DNA of 64,000 bases from Breviolum minutum Mf 1.05b.01 (Eukaryota > Sar > Dinophyceae > Suessiales > Symbiodiniaceae), in NCBI GenBank assembly GCA_000507305.1, contig DF239124.1:129948-193947 (forward strand). Direction: 5' to 3'. Position numbers and translations under genes: made by a program. Numbering within the stretch: the first letter of the stretch is position 1; the number at the start of each line of letters is the position of its first letter. The notes below the pieces were generated by a model. It was not told where the DNA came from. It was given only the letters and a program-made list of their open reading frames with translations, and made no database searches. This document shows, in pieces, positions 53,558-64,000 of the stretch.

Positions 53558-54433
53558 GGCTAGCATCTCTACACGTGCATCATTGGTCATTGTGAGGCTT
53601 TGCTTTTGCAACATGTACTGACATTATACTTCATTGGCTACGTTGCTGCAGTAGCCTCTGCAAAAAACTAAGCTGCAGCATTGAGGCATACAAGTCGCGG
53701 CAAACACCCAAAGATGACTGACTCATCTGGCTGGTGTGGGGGTCCGGCTTCAGCTACAAAACAATAAGAATGTAAACACAAAAAACTGTGTGCAAAGACA
53801 ATAAATATATTTATACAATAATATATGTCTTTGCATTGCTAAATTTCCGTTGTATAAGCAAATTAATGCATTTATATACGCAACACAAATCCCAGTCTGC
53901 ATAAGGCATATGTAATTCTAGATGATTGAATCCTCGCACCATGACAGGCATACACCAAACACTGGAAGAATAAACCTGATGATGATCTAGACTTCGACGA
54001 TTTGGTCATCTCTACCACCCACACCGTTAAAAAGAAAACAAAAACTGCCTCGTGTATGATTCTACTGCTCATCGTATCTCATCGTCATACATTGTCTGCC
54101 ACAGCTTTCACAGCTGCGCCAAGCTGGACTGGAAAGAAACACCCGATTGCAGTAAATGACTGGCATGCCTCCCGTTATAGCCTTGCCAACCCAGCAAACT
54201 TGCGGACATCGCACACAACCCTGGTTTCAAATGAAGGCTCACCGCTTCTGTGTGCGCCAAAAGAAACAAACATTTGCCTTGAGAAAAGGAAATCGAAAGA
54301 ACCAAACAGGAATTCAGAAAACGTCCTTTGCGAAAGTGGAATTCCCCGTTCTATCTTGATGGCTCATCATTGTAGCCACGAGTCTACTAGCCTCGGCTAG
54401 TGGGTTAAAAAAATCCCAAAAGGCTACACCTAC

Positions 54434-54670
54434 CTGTCAACAATACCAGCTGGGATGCGGAGGCCTGGTTCAGGATGCACCCGGCCCGCACAGTTCGACA
54501 CACCTGACCTTCCATACTTCACATCAACTGCCAGAAGAAGACGACCTCTTTTTTCGGGGCGGCGCAAGGCGTCAACAGACTCGGCACTGTCTTTGGTGCC
54601 ACCCAGCGCCACGTGTCCCAAAAAACTGGAGGCCACCTCTCGCGTCACACGAGGAGGCTTCAATTGGAAT
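54434..54670 (-). CDS. Well-spliced internal exon, unknown protein
   Basis: Acceptor GTTCTCTTAG and a consensus donor TTGACAG|GTAGGTGT bound exactly 79 codons of GC-rich sequence. It reads PRVTREVASSFLGHVALGGT, KDSAESVDALRRPEKRGRLL, LAVDVKYGRSGVSNCAGRVH and LRIPAGIVDR. The splice sites and composition strongly suggest a real exon. I do not recognise the family. Confidence 0.55.
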
Positions 54671-54699
54671 CTAAGAGAACAAGAAACCAGCTGTCAAGT

Positions 54700-57400
54700 G
54701 GAGCACCTTCAAAACCCCGTATAACATTCCATTATACCCATTGGTTCACAGGGATCCTTATGGTGGCTTATCATGATCCCTATATAACTGGGTAGTATCG
54801 TCCTGTATAGAAAGCAAATAACCAAGGTTTTGGTCACTGCTCACTCAAGTGCAGACTCTTCAGGAATCATCAGTGAAAGCCAATAATAATCCAATGACTT
54901 AAAGCATACAGTATACTATAAGACTATATCATTCAGCCATTTCTTGGTATACTCAACATCCTGGCAGCATCCATGAGACAAAGTCCATCGAATGGTGAAG
55001 CATAAAGTGTTGAACACACAGTGAAGGTTGAGTTGTGACAATGTGTGACCATGGGAAATGAGAAGTCATTTAAGAGTACGTATAGAAAACTCATGGATAC
55101 GCCTAGGTCCACAAACTAATGAATACGCCACCCGGTGAGAAGTTCGGTTGTCACACCGGGACTGGGGAAATGAGCAAGGTGGAAGGGGAGTGAAGGACCA
55201 ACGGATCTTTGGATCGTACCCCCAAATTCTTACAGGATAAGGATTTACTTCAATAATGACTTGGGGGACTTGGGGGGGACTTGCCATTGTGAAATTGTGT
55301 GCTCCAAAGGTCTGCCAAAGGCACTAGCTTGGATCCGATCATTGCATCCATAAATTCATCCAGGAATCCATGAGGTGGGAAGTGATTGATAACCCCGCTC
55401 CCCCCAAACAATTGGAGGGTAGTAAATAATTATTGATTATGAAGAGGATCTAATTGTACGACTGATTATGTATTGGAAAAACGTATTGGGGACATTTGTA
55501 TTGCAAAATGTATTGGGGATTATGGGCTGGACTTGGTATTGGATTTGCTTTGTGCTTGCTGGCTGGCTGCTATTGGAATAGAAATGGATCAGAATTTGAG
55601 GTTTCAAAAGGGGTGAAATAATAGTCAAAAAGTCTGCCCCAAAAAAGTTGGACCACTTTATTTACTACCCCCCTTCATCTCCCTTCATTAATCACTTCAG
55701 GGAATGAGCTCACTTTATCTACCCTTTACTAGATAATCACTTCTCAACATTATGTAAATAGGCCTCACACTTCATTCTCCATACCCGCTTGCGGAATGTT
55801 CCCCACAAGAGCCGGAAGTGACTATGCTGGTGGGAGTGGAATTCGCCAATCACACCTGAAATATATAATTTCTGCTATATCCGACAGGTTTCTTGCCGAC
55901 CCTATCTGGCCACGTTGCCAGGATCCCCTGTACCAAAAAATGGGGGACCGGTGAAACGGCATGTTTCGCTGGCAATTTGCGCAAATTCAAGGCCTGGCAT
56001 CAACAGTTGCATCATGACTTCTCTGTTTCGTGGCGCTCAGCCAGAGAGCGAAAAACATCCTAAATCTCCAGCTTCCGATTCTCAGCACCTTCATTGACCT
56101 GAAATGAATGGCGTTTTTTTTCCTCAACTCAAGGAGATCCCAAGAAAATCGAGATGGATACAAGTTGATACAAATTGTCCTAGCAGCTAGCAGTTTCCTG
56201 GGTTCAGGGAGCAATTTCATTGATATTGTCTGCTGGGTATTCATTTGTCATGAGAATCAATGACTTTGAATTGGGATGAATTGGGTCATTTCAGTGAACA
56301 ACTCGAATGGCTGGCTTTCATGCCTCCACGCAACATTGTCACATGTTCTTTACTCCGTTGGTTGCACACAAGAAACCCATCTTCAAACCCAGCAACACAA
56401 ACCTGGCCTCTTCGCCTTTCCATTCCTGACGACAATCCATCAAAGAATCCATCATAATCCCCTTTGGACTATGTACCTCTCCTACCAGTGTCTGTCACCC
56501 AGGAATTTTCAAATTGGAAATCTCGTTTGAAACTCACAAAAAAAATCGGTCAGCCTGGATGGACTTTGGCATCTTGAAGCGAAAAAGCCTGGCATTTTCA
56601 GGTCAGGTTGCTGGCACAAGGCCTGATGGAATTTGATGGAATTTTTCTTGGCGAATCTTCTTGGTGGCGCACCTATGATCATCTGAGATCAAAAATCTGT
56701 GTGTTGTGCATCTCCATGCAGGGAAGAAAATCCGTGTGTCATGGTATCTTGTGGTCTGTCCATTTACATGTAGGCGGAGGTCGCTGGAAGTTAACTAGAA
56801 AGTGTTTGAACACTATGGTCACTACCCTAACCCCAGGCTACATGTCCTCAAATTCAACCTGTTCATCGGAAGTCCACCATACACAAATGACTCTACTGAC
56901 GAATCTCGTTTTTCCAGTTTCCGCGACACTAGGCGGACAAAACACAAGGTACAGTAAATCGATGAGGGTGAAATTCTTAATGGTATATATTTGGCCGTGA
57001 CTCATCATCCATTCCTTCTATCCCTCCTCTCGTCTAAGCGTCTCACACCAACAATAACCTCCTAAAAAGAGAAATAAATTGCATCCTAGTTGTGCCTTGG
57101 TAACGAGGAAAGACCAACGATACCGCTTAACCTTCCAATATAATCAATAATATTTGATCTGGCATTCGCGTCTCTAAGGACAAAATCAACCAAAAGATGG
57201 ATTCCTAAAAATCCATATTATGTTCATTTTAACCCATGCACCATCACGTCAAAACCCGTGGACGAGAGTGAGAGTAGACCGGGAAGTAAATCGATGAGGC
57301 TTTCAACTTCATCGAAGCTCCCCTTTCTGCACCAACCAACGGCATCTGGGAATTCCAGCCCCCAAAAAACGAAAGATAGCATTGAATCAATCAGCTTGAA
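54700..57400. other. Gene-poor tract
   Basis: No firm exon. A plus frame of 130 codons at 56608-57000 has no motif and no splice support. A repeat related to 8426-8516 occurs at 54736-54795 (TTGGTTCA.AGGATCCTTAT). Confidence 0.4.
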
Positions 57401-57422
57401 AAGAAATGGTTGTTCGCTGTGT

Positions 57423-57553
57423 TTATTTCAAGGGAAATTCATCTTCAACTGTTGGAGTTTGAAGAATCCATTCATCCAACACCCCATCTCGTTCAACAAA
57501 TTGCAGCCTTGCTTCACCGCTCTGTGCGTGTCCCAGGATGAAAAGAGATTCGC
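57423..57553 (-). CDS. Candidate terminal exon
   Basis: Acceptor CAACATTTTCAG|G. One frame reads ESLFILGHAQSGEARLQFVE and RDGVLDEWILQTPTVEDEF; a second is also open. The splice site is convincing but the frame is not settled. Confidence 0.35.
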
Positions 57554-57894
57554 CTGAAAATGTTGGGAAAAGGATGGAGAAAGGTTCCGCTTCAATCCAA
57601 AATGAACGAATCAATCGTGAGTTCTTCGAGAAAGTGATCGGAAAGAGCCCAGATTTCTGGAACTCATGGACTGATAGGATGCTTCGTAACAGTGGCTGAT
57701 CTTAAATGGTTCAGGCCAGCCTCCTCCACAAATGTGACGCCAGTCCACCTGGATATCATCTGGTAGTCGCCTCAGTTGAGTGCTTCCGATTTTTTCTTAC
57801 TGAAATCCAAAACATCCAGGAAGGAGGATCAACAAATCATGCGACTTCTATGAACACCTGCCGCCTCTTGTGATTTAAAGGGCCAAGAACCTTT

Positions 57895-58045
57895 GCTCCT
57901 TTGGGATCTTACCCGTTCCTTTTTTGGCATCTTACCCTTTGCTCTTTTGGGATCTTACCAGATCTTACCCTTCTCTACCCTTTGTTTTTGTTTTTTTCGT
58001 GGGTCTTACTGTCTTGCCCTTTGATTTTTGGATCTTACCCCATGT
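57895..58045. repeat. Degenerate GGATCTTACCC minisatellite
   Basis: At least six imperfect units of (T)GGGATCTTACCC followed by a T/C-rich spacer. Read on the minus strand each unit contains GGTAAGATCC, the consensus of a 5' splice site. Confidence 0.75.
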
Positions 58046-58631
58046 TCTGTTTTGAAGGGCGCTTCCTTTCCGCTGAAATTTAATGGCTGGATTGCCATAT
58101 TTGAAAGGAAACACCTTTTCCATCTTTTTGCGTGTGAAATTTCCTGGTGCACATGAAACCCCATTCCACATGGATCCCAATGTAATGGCAATATAGTATC
58201 CAAATTGGATTTTCTCCATGTCAACTGGCGCAAGATTTCTGTCACCAACGGCAATGCCCTGATTTCTTGACCTTTGATCTAGTGCCAACCCAAATTGGGC
58301 TAGAAATCAAATGTTCAAAGGTTGGAAATTTAAATTCCGTGCCACCCCAACTAAATTCCTACAACCACCCCCCCCAAAAAAAAAGAACAGGCTGGGAAGC
58401 GAAGAAAATGTCCAAGACTGAGAGAAGGGAACAACAAGCTAGAAACAACCACCAATCCTTTGATGTCAACAATTACCATATCCTTTTCTTGTTGGATCCT
58501 TTTGATCCCAAGCTTGAAAACTTGTGTTCCCGATGATCTGTTGAGATTTTGTGGACCCCTGGAACCTTCGACCTGCCTGTCGAAATGTTGCCAACAGCAT
58601 TGTGTTGAAATAAATCCTGACGTCCTACCAT

Positions 58632-58735
58632 CCCTTGAAATGTATAAAACCCATGAAAACCCTGTAAATGATGGGATAAACTACCAGCCTCAACTGGTTT
58701 TCTCGCCGGATTTCTGGTTGCCATCCAACGGTATG
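58632..58735. repeat. Family C copy 6, reverse and diverged
   Basis: Contains ATGTATAAAACC, AACCCTGTAAATGATGGGAT and ACTACCAGCCTCAACTGG, the reverse complement of the middle of the 15243 copy. Both termini are eroded. Confidence 0.65.
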
Positions 58736-58749
58736 TCACGAGTCGTCCA

Positions 58750-61600
58750 ACCAATCTGGGTTGGAACCCCGAGCCATTCTCCAACGCTCTTCCCAGAGAT
58801 CGAATCCAGGGCATGGACCTTGGTGGGCCATGCCAACCAGGAATACATGAAATGTGTTTTAATATCATATACGTAAACCACATATAATATCATATAAAAT
58901 CATATAAATGTTGATGAACCAGCTCGAAAACTCAGCATCGCATCCAAGGGCCCACACAGAGCGTCCGTTTTGGATGGCCACCACAACACCTGGATGATGG
59001 CTGCAAGATGACTGGGCCATGTCTCCAAAATTAAGGAGACCAATTCCGGACCGCACAATTGGAACACCACAATGATTCAGTATCGGGTCTACTACTAGTA
59101 TGATAATGTATGATGAATGTTGATTTATTTGTTGTGGAGGGTCCCAGAATTTAGCCGGCTTGTTATTTTCATTTATTTTCTAACACCAGCAAAAACGGCC
59201 AGCAATAATTCACATCATTTACCATTCAAACTCAGAAAGATCGCCTCTTTGCATCTTGGCAAAGGTTCAAGCCCTGTGAGCCCTGTGCATCCGAGCCATT
59301 GTTGAGAACATGTAGAGCACCCTGCGATACCGGATCCAACCACTCACGCATGGCCTAGCCAGTGGGGGATGCATCTCAATCTGTCAACAACATCTTACAA
59401 GTTTGAGGAGGAACAATGAGGAACAACAAATATGATACATTCAGAGTCTCTATCTATACTAGCAACAAAGGGAAACACAACAAGTTCAATAACATCTGAG
59501 GATCTTAACCGTCTTATCCTGACATTTTTGCACTTGTCACTGTTCTTGGTTGTACCCGGATGTACCATGCCTATAGTCATGAGTCATCTTGTATTTATGT
59601 GTGTGTGTGCTATGCATAGGTTTCCATGTACCTTAAGAGGATGACAACAAGAAAGATAGCAGTGAACTGCTGAACTGCATCGCACCTTCTCGGGTACCAA
59701 TTGAGTGTGATTGAAGAAATGTGTCCTGGCCACTGGTCACTGAAGTAGCTTTTAAGGCTCCACTCACATCTGTCTCAGAAACGTTTTGTGACTGAAACGT
59801 ATAGAAACGTATAGATCTGCATAGGTGCAAAAAAATATGGCAGGAGCATCATGTATCATCAAAGTGGTGAGGCATGGTAAGATACATAACATGATGAATG
59901 ACGTAATGATACAAGGTTCATCTGAAGTGCAAGGGAGATGTCGAGCGGTAGAGCTTTGCACCCAGTTGCTTCTGCACACCTTCTACAAATGCATGGGGTT
60001 AGGAGCTACCGAAACGTCGTCGTTTTTTCAAACGTCGCCCGTACCAGACCTCAGCTCTATGATGCGTCCCAACCTCAAGTGGACATGTGGCAAGCACAAG
60101 GTTGACATCTAGAATCCATGTCTCCCTTTATGCATCCTTAGCGTATAACTCCTACACTCTATATAAACGTTGGTTGATGAGAGGCTGTATCTCTCAACAT
60201 GTTGCAGTTTCTATCGCCGCCCGCGCCCCTCTCTCCAGCTAGATTCTGATGATATAAAAGGTTGCACATAGATGTGTGTAGATTAGGCTGCGCCTAGATT
60301 TTGGATTAGATTCTGGAAATATTCAGTTTCTATGGATCTTCTACATTCTGCAACTGATCACTGCAAACCACTTTCTGCCCAAAAGGATTCCGGTAAGCCC
60401 CAAGGAGCCACACGAGGTACCAACAATCACACATCCACCCGCCTTAGATGGTTATGTGCCCTGCAAATCGTTGTGAAAATGTCACGAAACCACCATCTCT
60501 TTGCTTGGGTGAGATTTGCAGGCAAAAAAAAAACAGGTCACCGTCATCCAAAAGGTTGAAGCTTCCCTGTTACACATATAGTTATATATAATGCTGTAAT
60601 GTTATATATATATATATGTATACATACCTCCGGAAATGAACGATTCTAGCGTTCGGAATCCAAGTTGGATGATCCGTGACAAGTTGGATTCCATCAACTA
60701 AAACCACCACACCTGCAGCTACAGACATCAATTTGTTGGGGGTGATTCTGCTCTAAAATCGATACATCCATATATCAGCCATACATCCCCTTCATGGCTT
60801 CCAAAAGTATGATGTGAAGACACATCATCTTCCCTGGGTCACAGCACCATTACTTGTGGCTTGAATTCACCGGTCGTCACCTGGCGAAGTCGCATCAACT
60901 TAAGATGCATTTTTCACACACAAGAATCTCTAAAAATCCTGCGAAGTTGTCACATGTTTTGGAGAGAAAAATGCTGTAAAAACATCTGTAGAATTGAAGC
61001 CTTGAGATCTTCAACTTGTGGATTTGCAAGCAGAAATTCCTGATGGTCATGGTGATACTGTTGATAGCGGTCCCATCCCTACACAAGCAAAAATCATCCA
61101 ACATCTTCGTCCAATACACGAATATCATGCCCCAAGGCAATGCCATAGTGAAAATCCATTAAAGAAAATCAATCAGCCGCTACTGCCATTGCTCTCCCCC
61201 ACCGCCTGACTCTTTTCCTGTCACGTGCTCAAATTCAGTGGCATGAACCAACTCCCATCCAGAAGGTAGCACTCTGGAAACTTATCCCTCTTGAACGGTC
61301 TGTAATGATCCCCTTGGCCACCCTCCAGCCTCTATTCGTATTATTCGCTATCCCTTTTCCCCTCCGAAGAAAAACCCCTTCAACTCCAAAAAACCAAGCC
61401 CTGAAATTTTTCGAAACGAAGAAAAATATCCACCCTCAGGTCGCCAAACAAACAACCTTCAATTGAATTTCTGCAGATTCATCCCAAGGAATTTCAACAT
61501 GATTTCCCCATGATTTCCAAACAACCGGTCAACCGGTCACGAAACGGACCTCCAGGATGCGCTCCGTGGGTTTTAGGCACCGGCTACTCACAGCAGCGGA
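58750..61600. other. Gene-poor tract
   Basis: No firm exon. A (TA)n microsatellite lies at about 60580-60620. Plus frames such as 59825-60112 show no motif. Confidence 0.4.
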
Positions 61601-62290
61601 GGCCACGTACCTGTGCATGGCCGGTAGCGAATGGGACCCTGAGACGCCCTGAAAGCAGGCCTTGTGAGAATCCTTGCTGTAGCCGAGTCCATCAAAAATC
61701 AGGAAAGGCTTCAGGAAAGCTTCTGCATATCTATCGTGAAGGTCTAAGTGTCCATCTGACCCTCCCGCAGGGGGGCACTCATCATCGTCGCCTCAGAAAC
61801 TACCAGCATTTTCAGGGAAGCACTCTCATCTCACTTCCCATTGAAAGGGGACCGAAACGTGTGACCTTGTATGAGTAAATCTGATCTAAGAGACCCCCCC
61901 TAAAATTACCAGGTGATTTTGCAACTGCTTCTTCAAACTAAGATGTCCCCATCCCAAGCTAGTTGGGAAGTTGATGTCACTTTGGTCGCGCCATAACTAT
62001 CCTTAATTTACCTAACTCTTGCTCAGTAAGCTGCTCAACAAGTGTTTGTAGTCACCTTCCGCCCGGATTCTCCAGTCCACTCACCCGGATTTTCAGTTGC
62101 CGAGTGGGTCGTCAGTTATTAAGAGTCCAAGAATCGTAGCCATGTCGTAGTGATGTCCCAAGATGGCAAGGTATCCTTAGAAAATGCAGCCAAAGACCAC
62201 TACAGAAGAAATCCTCCGAGTTGATAAGGCAATCTTGGTCTAAAATCATTTACAGGGACTGTCTCTCATGTCCCTATGCCATCAACAGTA
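61056..62290. repeat. Possible longer element with family C termini
   Basis: Left TACTGTTGATAG at 61056 and right GCCATCAACAGTA ending at 62290, the right end also carrying CATTTACAGGG as in family C. It spans 1235 bp and encloses the IDO-like exon. Could be chance pairing of two broken copies. Confidence 0.3.
61611..61743 (-). CDS. Possible indoleamine 2,3-dioxygenase-like exon
   Basis: Acceptor GACACTTAG and consensus donor ATGCACAG|GTACGT bound a 133-base exon. It reads LHDRYAEAFLKPFLIFDGLG, then CFQGVSGSHSLPAMHR. The pattern F-x-G-x-S-G-x-x-S-x-x-P recalls the F-x-G-x-S/T-G-A-Q-S-S segment of the haem dioxygenase IDO family, which opens the tryptophan indole ring. One short exon is thin evidence. 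The proximal-His segment is not seen. Confidence 0.35.
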
Positions 62291-62299
62291 TGCTGATAC

Positions 62300-62350
62300 A
62301 TGAAGATGTATACAGTATATATACATATATATATATATATGTATACACAT
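62300..62350. repeat. (TA)n/(CATA)n microsatellite
   Basis: An alternating TA-rich run embedded in imperfect inverted symmetry (GTATAC...GTATAC). Confidence 0.85.
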
Positions 62351-62613
62351 TGTACACATCGCAACGACTGCAAAGGCCAAGCATAGAAATATCACTGGCA
62401 TCTCGAATATGATGATGCCTGCAAGTTGCAAGCCCAGCGTGTTTGCACAACTTTGCAGACCAGTCTTCGGGCATAAAATGACATGAACATCTACAGTACT
62501 ATACCTTGGAGGATGCCCAAATAACTCACCAGGTATTTAGTGGATTTTGGAAGATCTAAGATGATATGTCATAATATGTCACGTCATAACACGCCACAAT
62601 AAAGCAACGGGAT

Positions 62614-62680
62614 GGAACCTGAAAATGGTTGCCAAAGCCGGCCTCTCGTCTTCCAGATCGGCCCCCCATTTTCAGGTTCC
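62614..62680. repeat. 15-bp perfect inverted repeat
   Basis: GGAACCTGAAAATGG and CCATTTTCAGGTTCC flank a 37-base loop. The ACCTGAAAAT core resembles the inner arm of some family B copies. Confidence 0.75.
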
Positions 62681-63034
62681 AGCCATGAGGGATTTCCATG
62701 AGTACAAGCTGACGTATCTGGAATTTTGGGGGGTCCTTCAGCTCACTTTCAAGATAACCACTTGTCTTCAAGTCTGCGGTTGGCAAAGCAACACACAGGT
62801 TCTTTATTCGTTCTTTGCAAGTCCTAATCCTCCCAATCTTCCACCTTGTCTTGTTAGAACTGCCATGTTTCACCCTTCCTGAGTTTACTTTCCCACTTTT
62901 CTCCAAAGGTTTTGCTCGTTTCATTCCCCACCCAAATCGATGTCTGAGCTGACAGACCCTCTGTGCCTGAAAAGGATGTCCAAATGGTGCTTGACGTATA
63001 GCAACGATCTGCCATGTATGATGATGGTTTGCTG

Positions 63035-63165
63035 TAGTACATATGTATATTCATTATATACACATAGATACACATATATACATACATATACATATGTATA
63101 TATATATAAATGCTGTATATATATATGTAAATGCTGTATATATATATATGCTGTATGTATATATC
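63035..63165. repeat. TA-rich microsatellite with AATGCTGTA interruptions
   Basis: (TA)n and (CATA)n runs with regular ATGCTGTATATA units. Tyr/Ile-rich frames across it are artefacts. Confidence 0.85.
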
Positions 63166-63537
63166 GCCCATACACATCACCAATGTTTTTATTAAATACC
63201 ATCACTTTTTCTCAAGCCTTTTGAGAATGATTTTTCATCACCAAATCCAATGGTCAAACGGTTGATGTGACCCGGTCACATCGTCAAGCTACAGAATCTA
63301 CGGGAATCCTACACCTTGTGACTACCAGCCGCAGCAAAGCTGGATTTGGCAATGGGAAAAACATGTTGTTTATTGGAAATTGCTGTAGGTTAGGATTATG
63401 AACAATCATACAGAAATCAATATGAAATGGGAACCCCATAGGCCCCCCGTCTTTACTCAACGATTTCATTGAATCCATACATCACGATGCATCACAAACA
63501 AACGTTCTAATCAACCACTGCCATGAAATAAGCTTTT

Positions 63538-63637
63538 CTAGTGGTTTCAACCCGTTTGAAATTTCAAAATATTATTTCAATTTTTTCATTTCCCCAGGTC
63601 GTGCTTAAAATGAAAAATGTTTTAAGCCACCACCTAT
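63538..63637. repeat. MITE-like foldback, family A copy 3
   Basis: Left CTAGTGGTTTCAACCCGTTTG and right TTTTAAGCCACCACCTA match the ends of copies at 127 and 12358. More diverged inside. Confidence 0.65.
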
Positions 63638-64000
63638 TGTTTGTGCACCGCTGCTGGAAATTTCACATCCACACTTCCCCCTGACGCCTTAGATACCAAC
63701 ATCGCTGGCCGATCTCCATGTGCCCGGTGTGGTGGTGGACCCAATGGGGACTGCAACTGAAGGTCGCATTCCTCATGTCCAGGGATATCCTATCCTAAGA
63801 ACCTCGAAAGTTAGCTGACATTGTTGCACCATCCAGTTGTAAGGACGGGGAATTAGCGCTCCCCCCACGTCAACCAAAAAAAGTTTCATGTAAAGATAAA
63901 AAAATATCGAATGTATGTGATAACCATAATATATAGAACAAGGACCAATTAGCTATAAAGGAATACCAGTAGTACCGCACAAGGCGGTGGCGGAAGTTTC

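Noticed and set aside
56608..57000. Plus-strand frame of 130 codons
   Set aside because: No domain, no splice support, and the opposite orientation to all firm genes; likely chance.
59940..59960. tRNA-like string GAGCGGTAGAGC
   Set aside because: Resembles a tRNA D-arm, but I could find no matching acceptor stem, anticodon arm or T-arm at the right spacing.
62854..63224. Tyr/Ile-rich frames on both strands
   Set aside because: Translation of a TA/CATA microsatellite.
1..64000. CRISPR arrays, bacterial operons, prophage
   Set aside because: No regularly spaced direct repeats with unique spacers; the intron-exon structure and repeats are eukaryotic.

Overview
This is a eukaryotic nuclear window that reads as a dinoflagellate, most probably a member of the Symbiodiniaceae or a close relative. 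The evidence is long introns around small exons, AG|G acceptors with GT and apparently GC or GA donors, a dense carpet of short foldback repeats, and several protein families that I know from Symbiodinium-type genomes: a multi-TM LRR protein, a WVEFFAG / FLIEQP family, a GIY-YIG-like family, an HGDEGR transposase-like family and a Copia element with an HVDD reverse transcriptase. Nearly every convincing exon is on the minus strand, as expected for dinoflagellate one-directional gene arrays. I could not run searches, so names rest on motif reading, and exon edges are predictions unless stated.

Layout. 0-3.3 kb holds repeats and no convincing gene. 3.3-5.0 kb has an Hsp70/actin-fold ATPase fragment. 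6.6-8.3 kb has the last exon of an OTU-like protease plus weak upstream exons. 8.3-18.5 kb is mostly gene-free and packed with MITE-like foldbacks (families A, B, C and single-copy ones). 18.5-20 kb has a Met/Pro/Ala-rich exon and a short terminal exon. 21.2-24.9 kb is a multi-exon membrane LRR gene. 25.5-29.6 kb has candidate exons, a 573-codon transposase-like gene and a two-exon GIY-YIG-like gene. 31.2-34.4 kb is a multi-exon gene rich in charged and coiled-coil segments. 34.6-38.6 kb holds pieces of a Ty1/Copia element in an apparently permuted order (gag, PBS, LTR, then RT-RNase H). 38.7-40.5 kb is a phase-consistent gene model with distant resemblance to C5 cytosine methyltransferases. 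40.7-47.1 kb has several exons, including a Lys/Ala-rich protein. 47.5-49.0 kb has a multicopper-oxidase C-terminal exon and a CCCH-like zinc-finger exon on either side of a large CTA microsatellite with a 350-base gap. 49-64 kb is gene-poor, with scattered candidate exons, including a possible indoleamine-dioxygenase exon near 61.7 kb.

The window is a draft-assembly scaffold: seven single-N joins (7075, 23603, 25035, 34595, 34892, 36439, 38603) and one long N run. At least two of them disrupt genes. The most interesting points are the methyltransferase-like family, the Copia arrangement with what looks like an 83-bp LTR, the neighbouring GIY-YIG-like and transposase-like genes, a MITE that supplies or abuts a stop codon, and two short matches to the dinoflagellate spliced leader.
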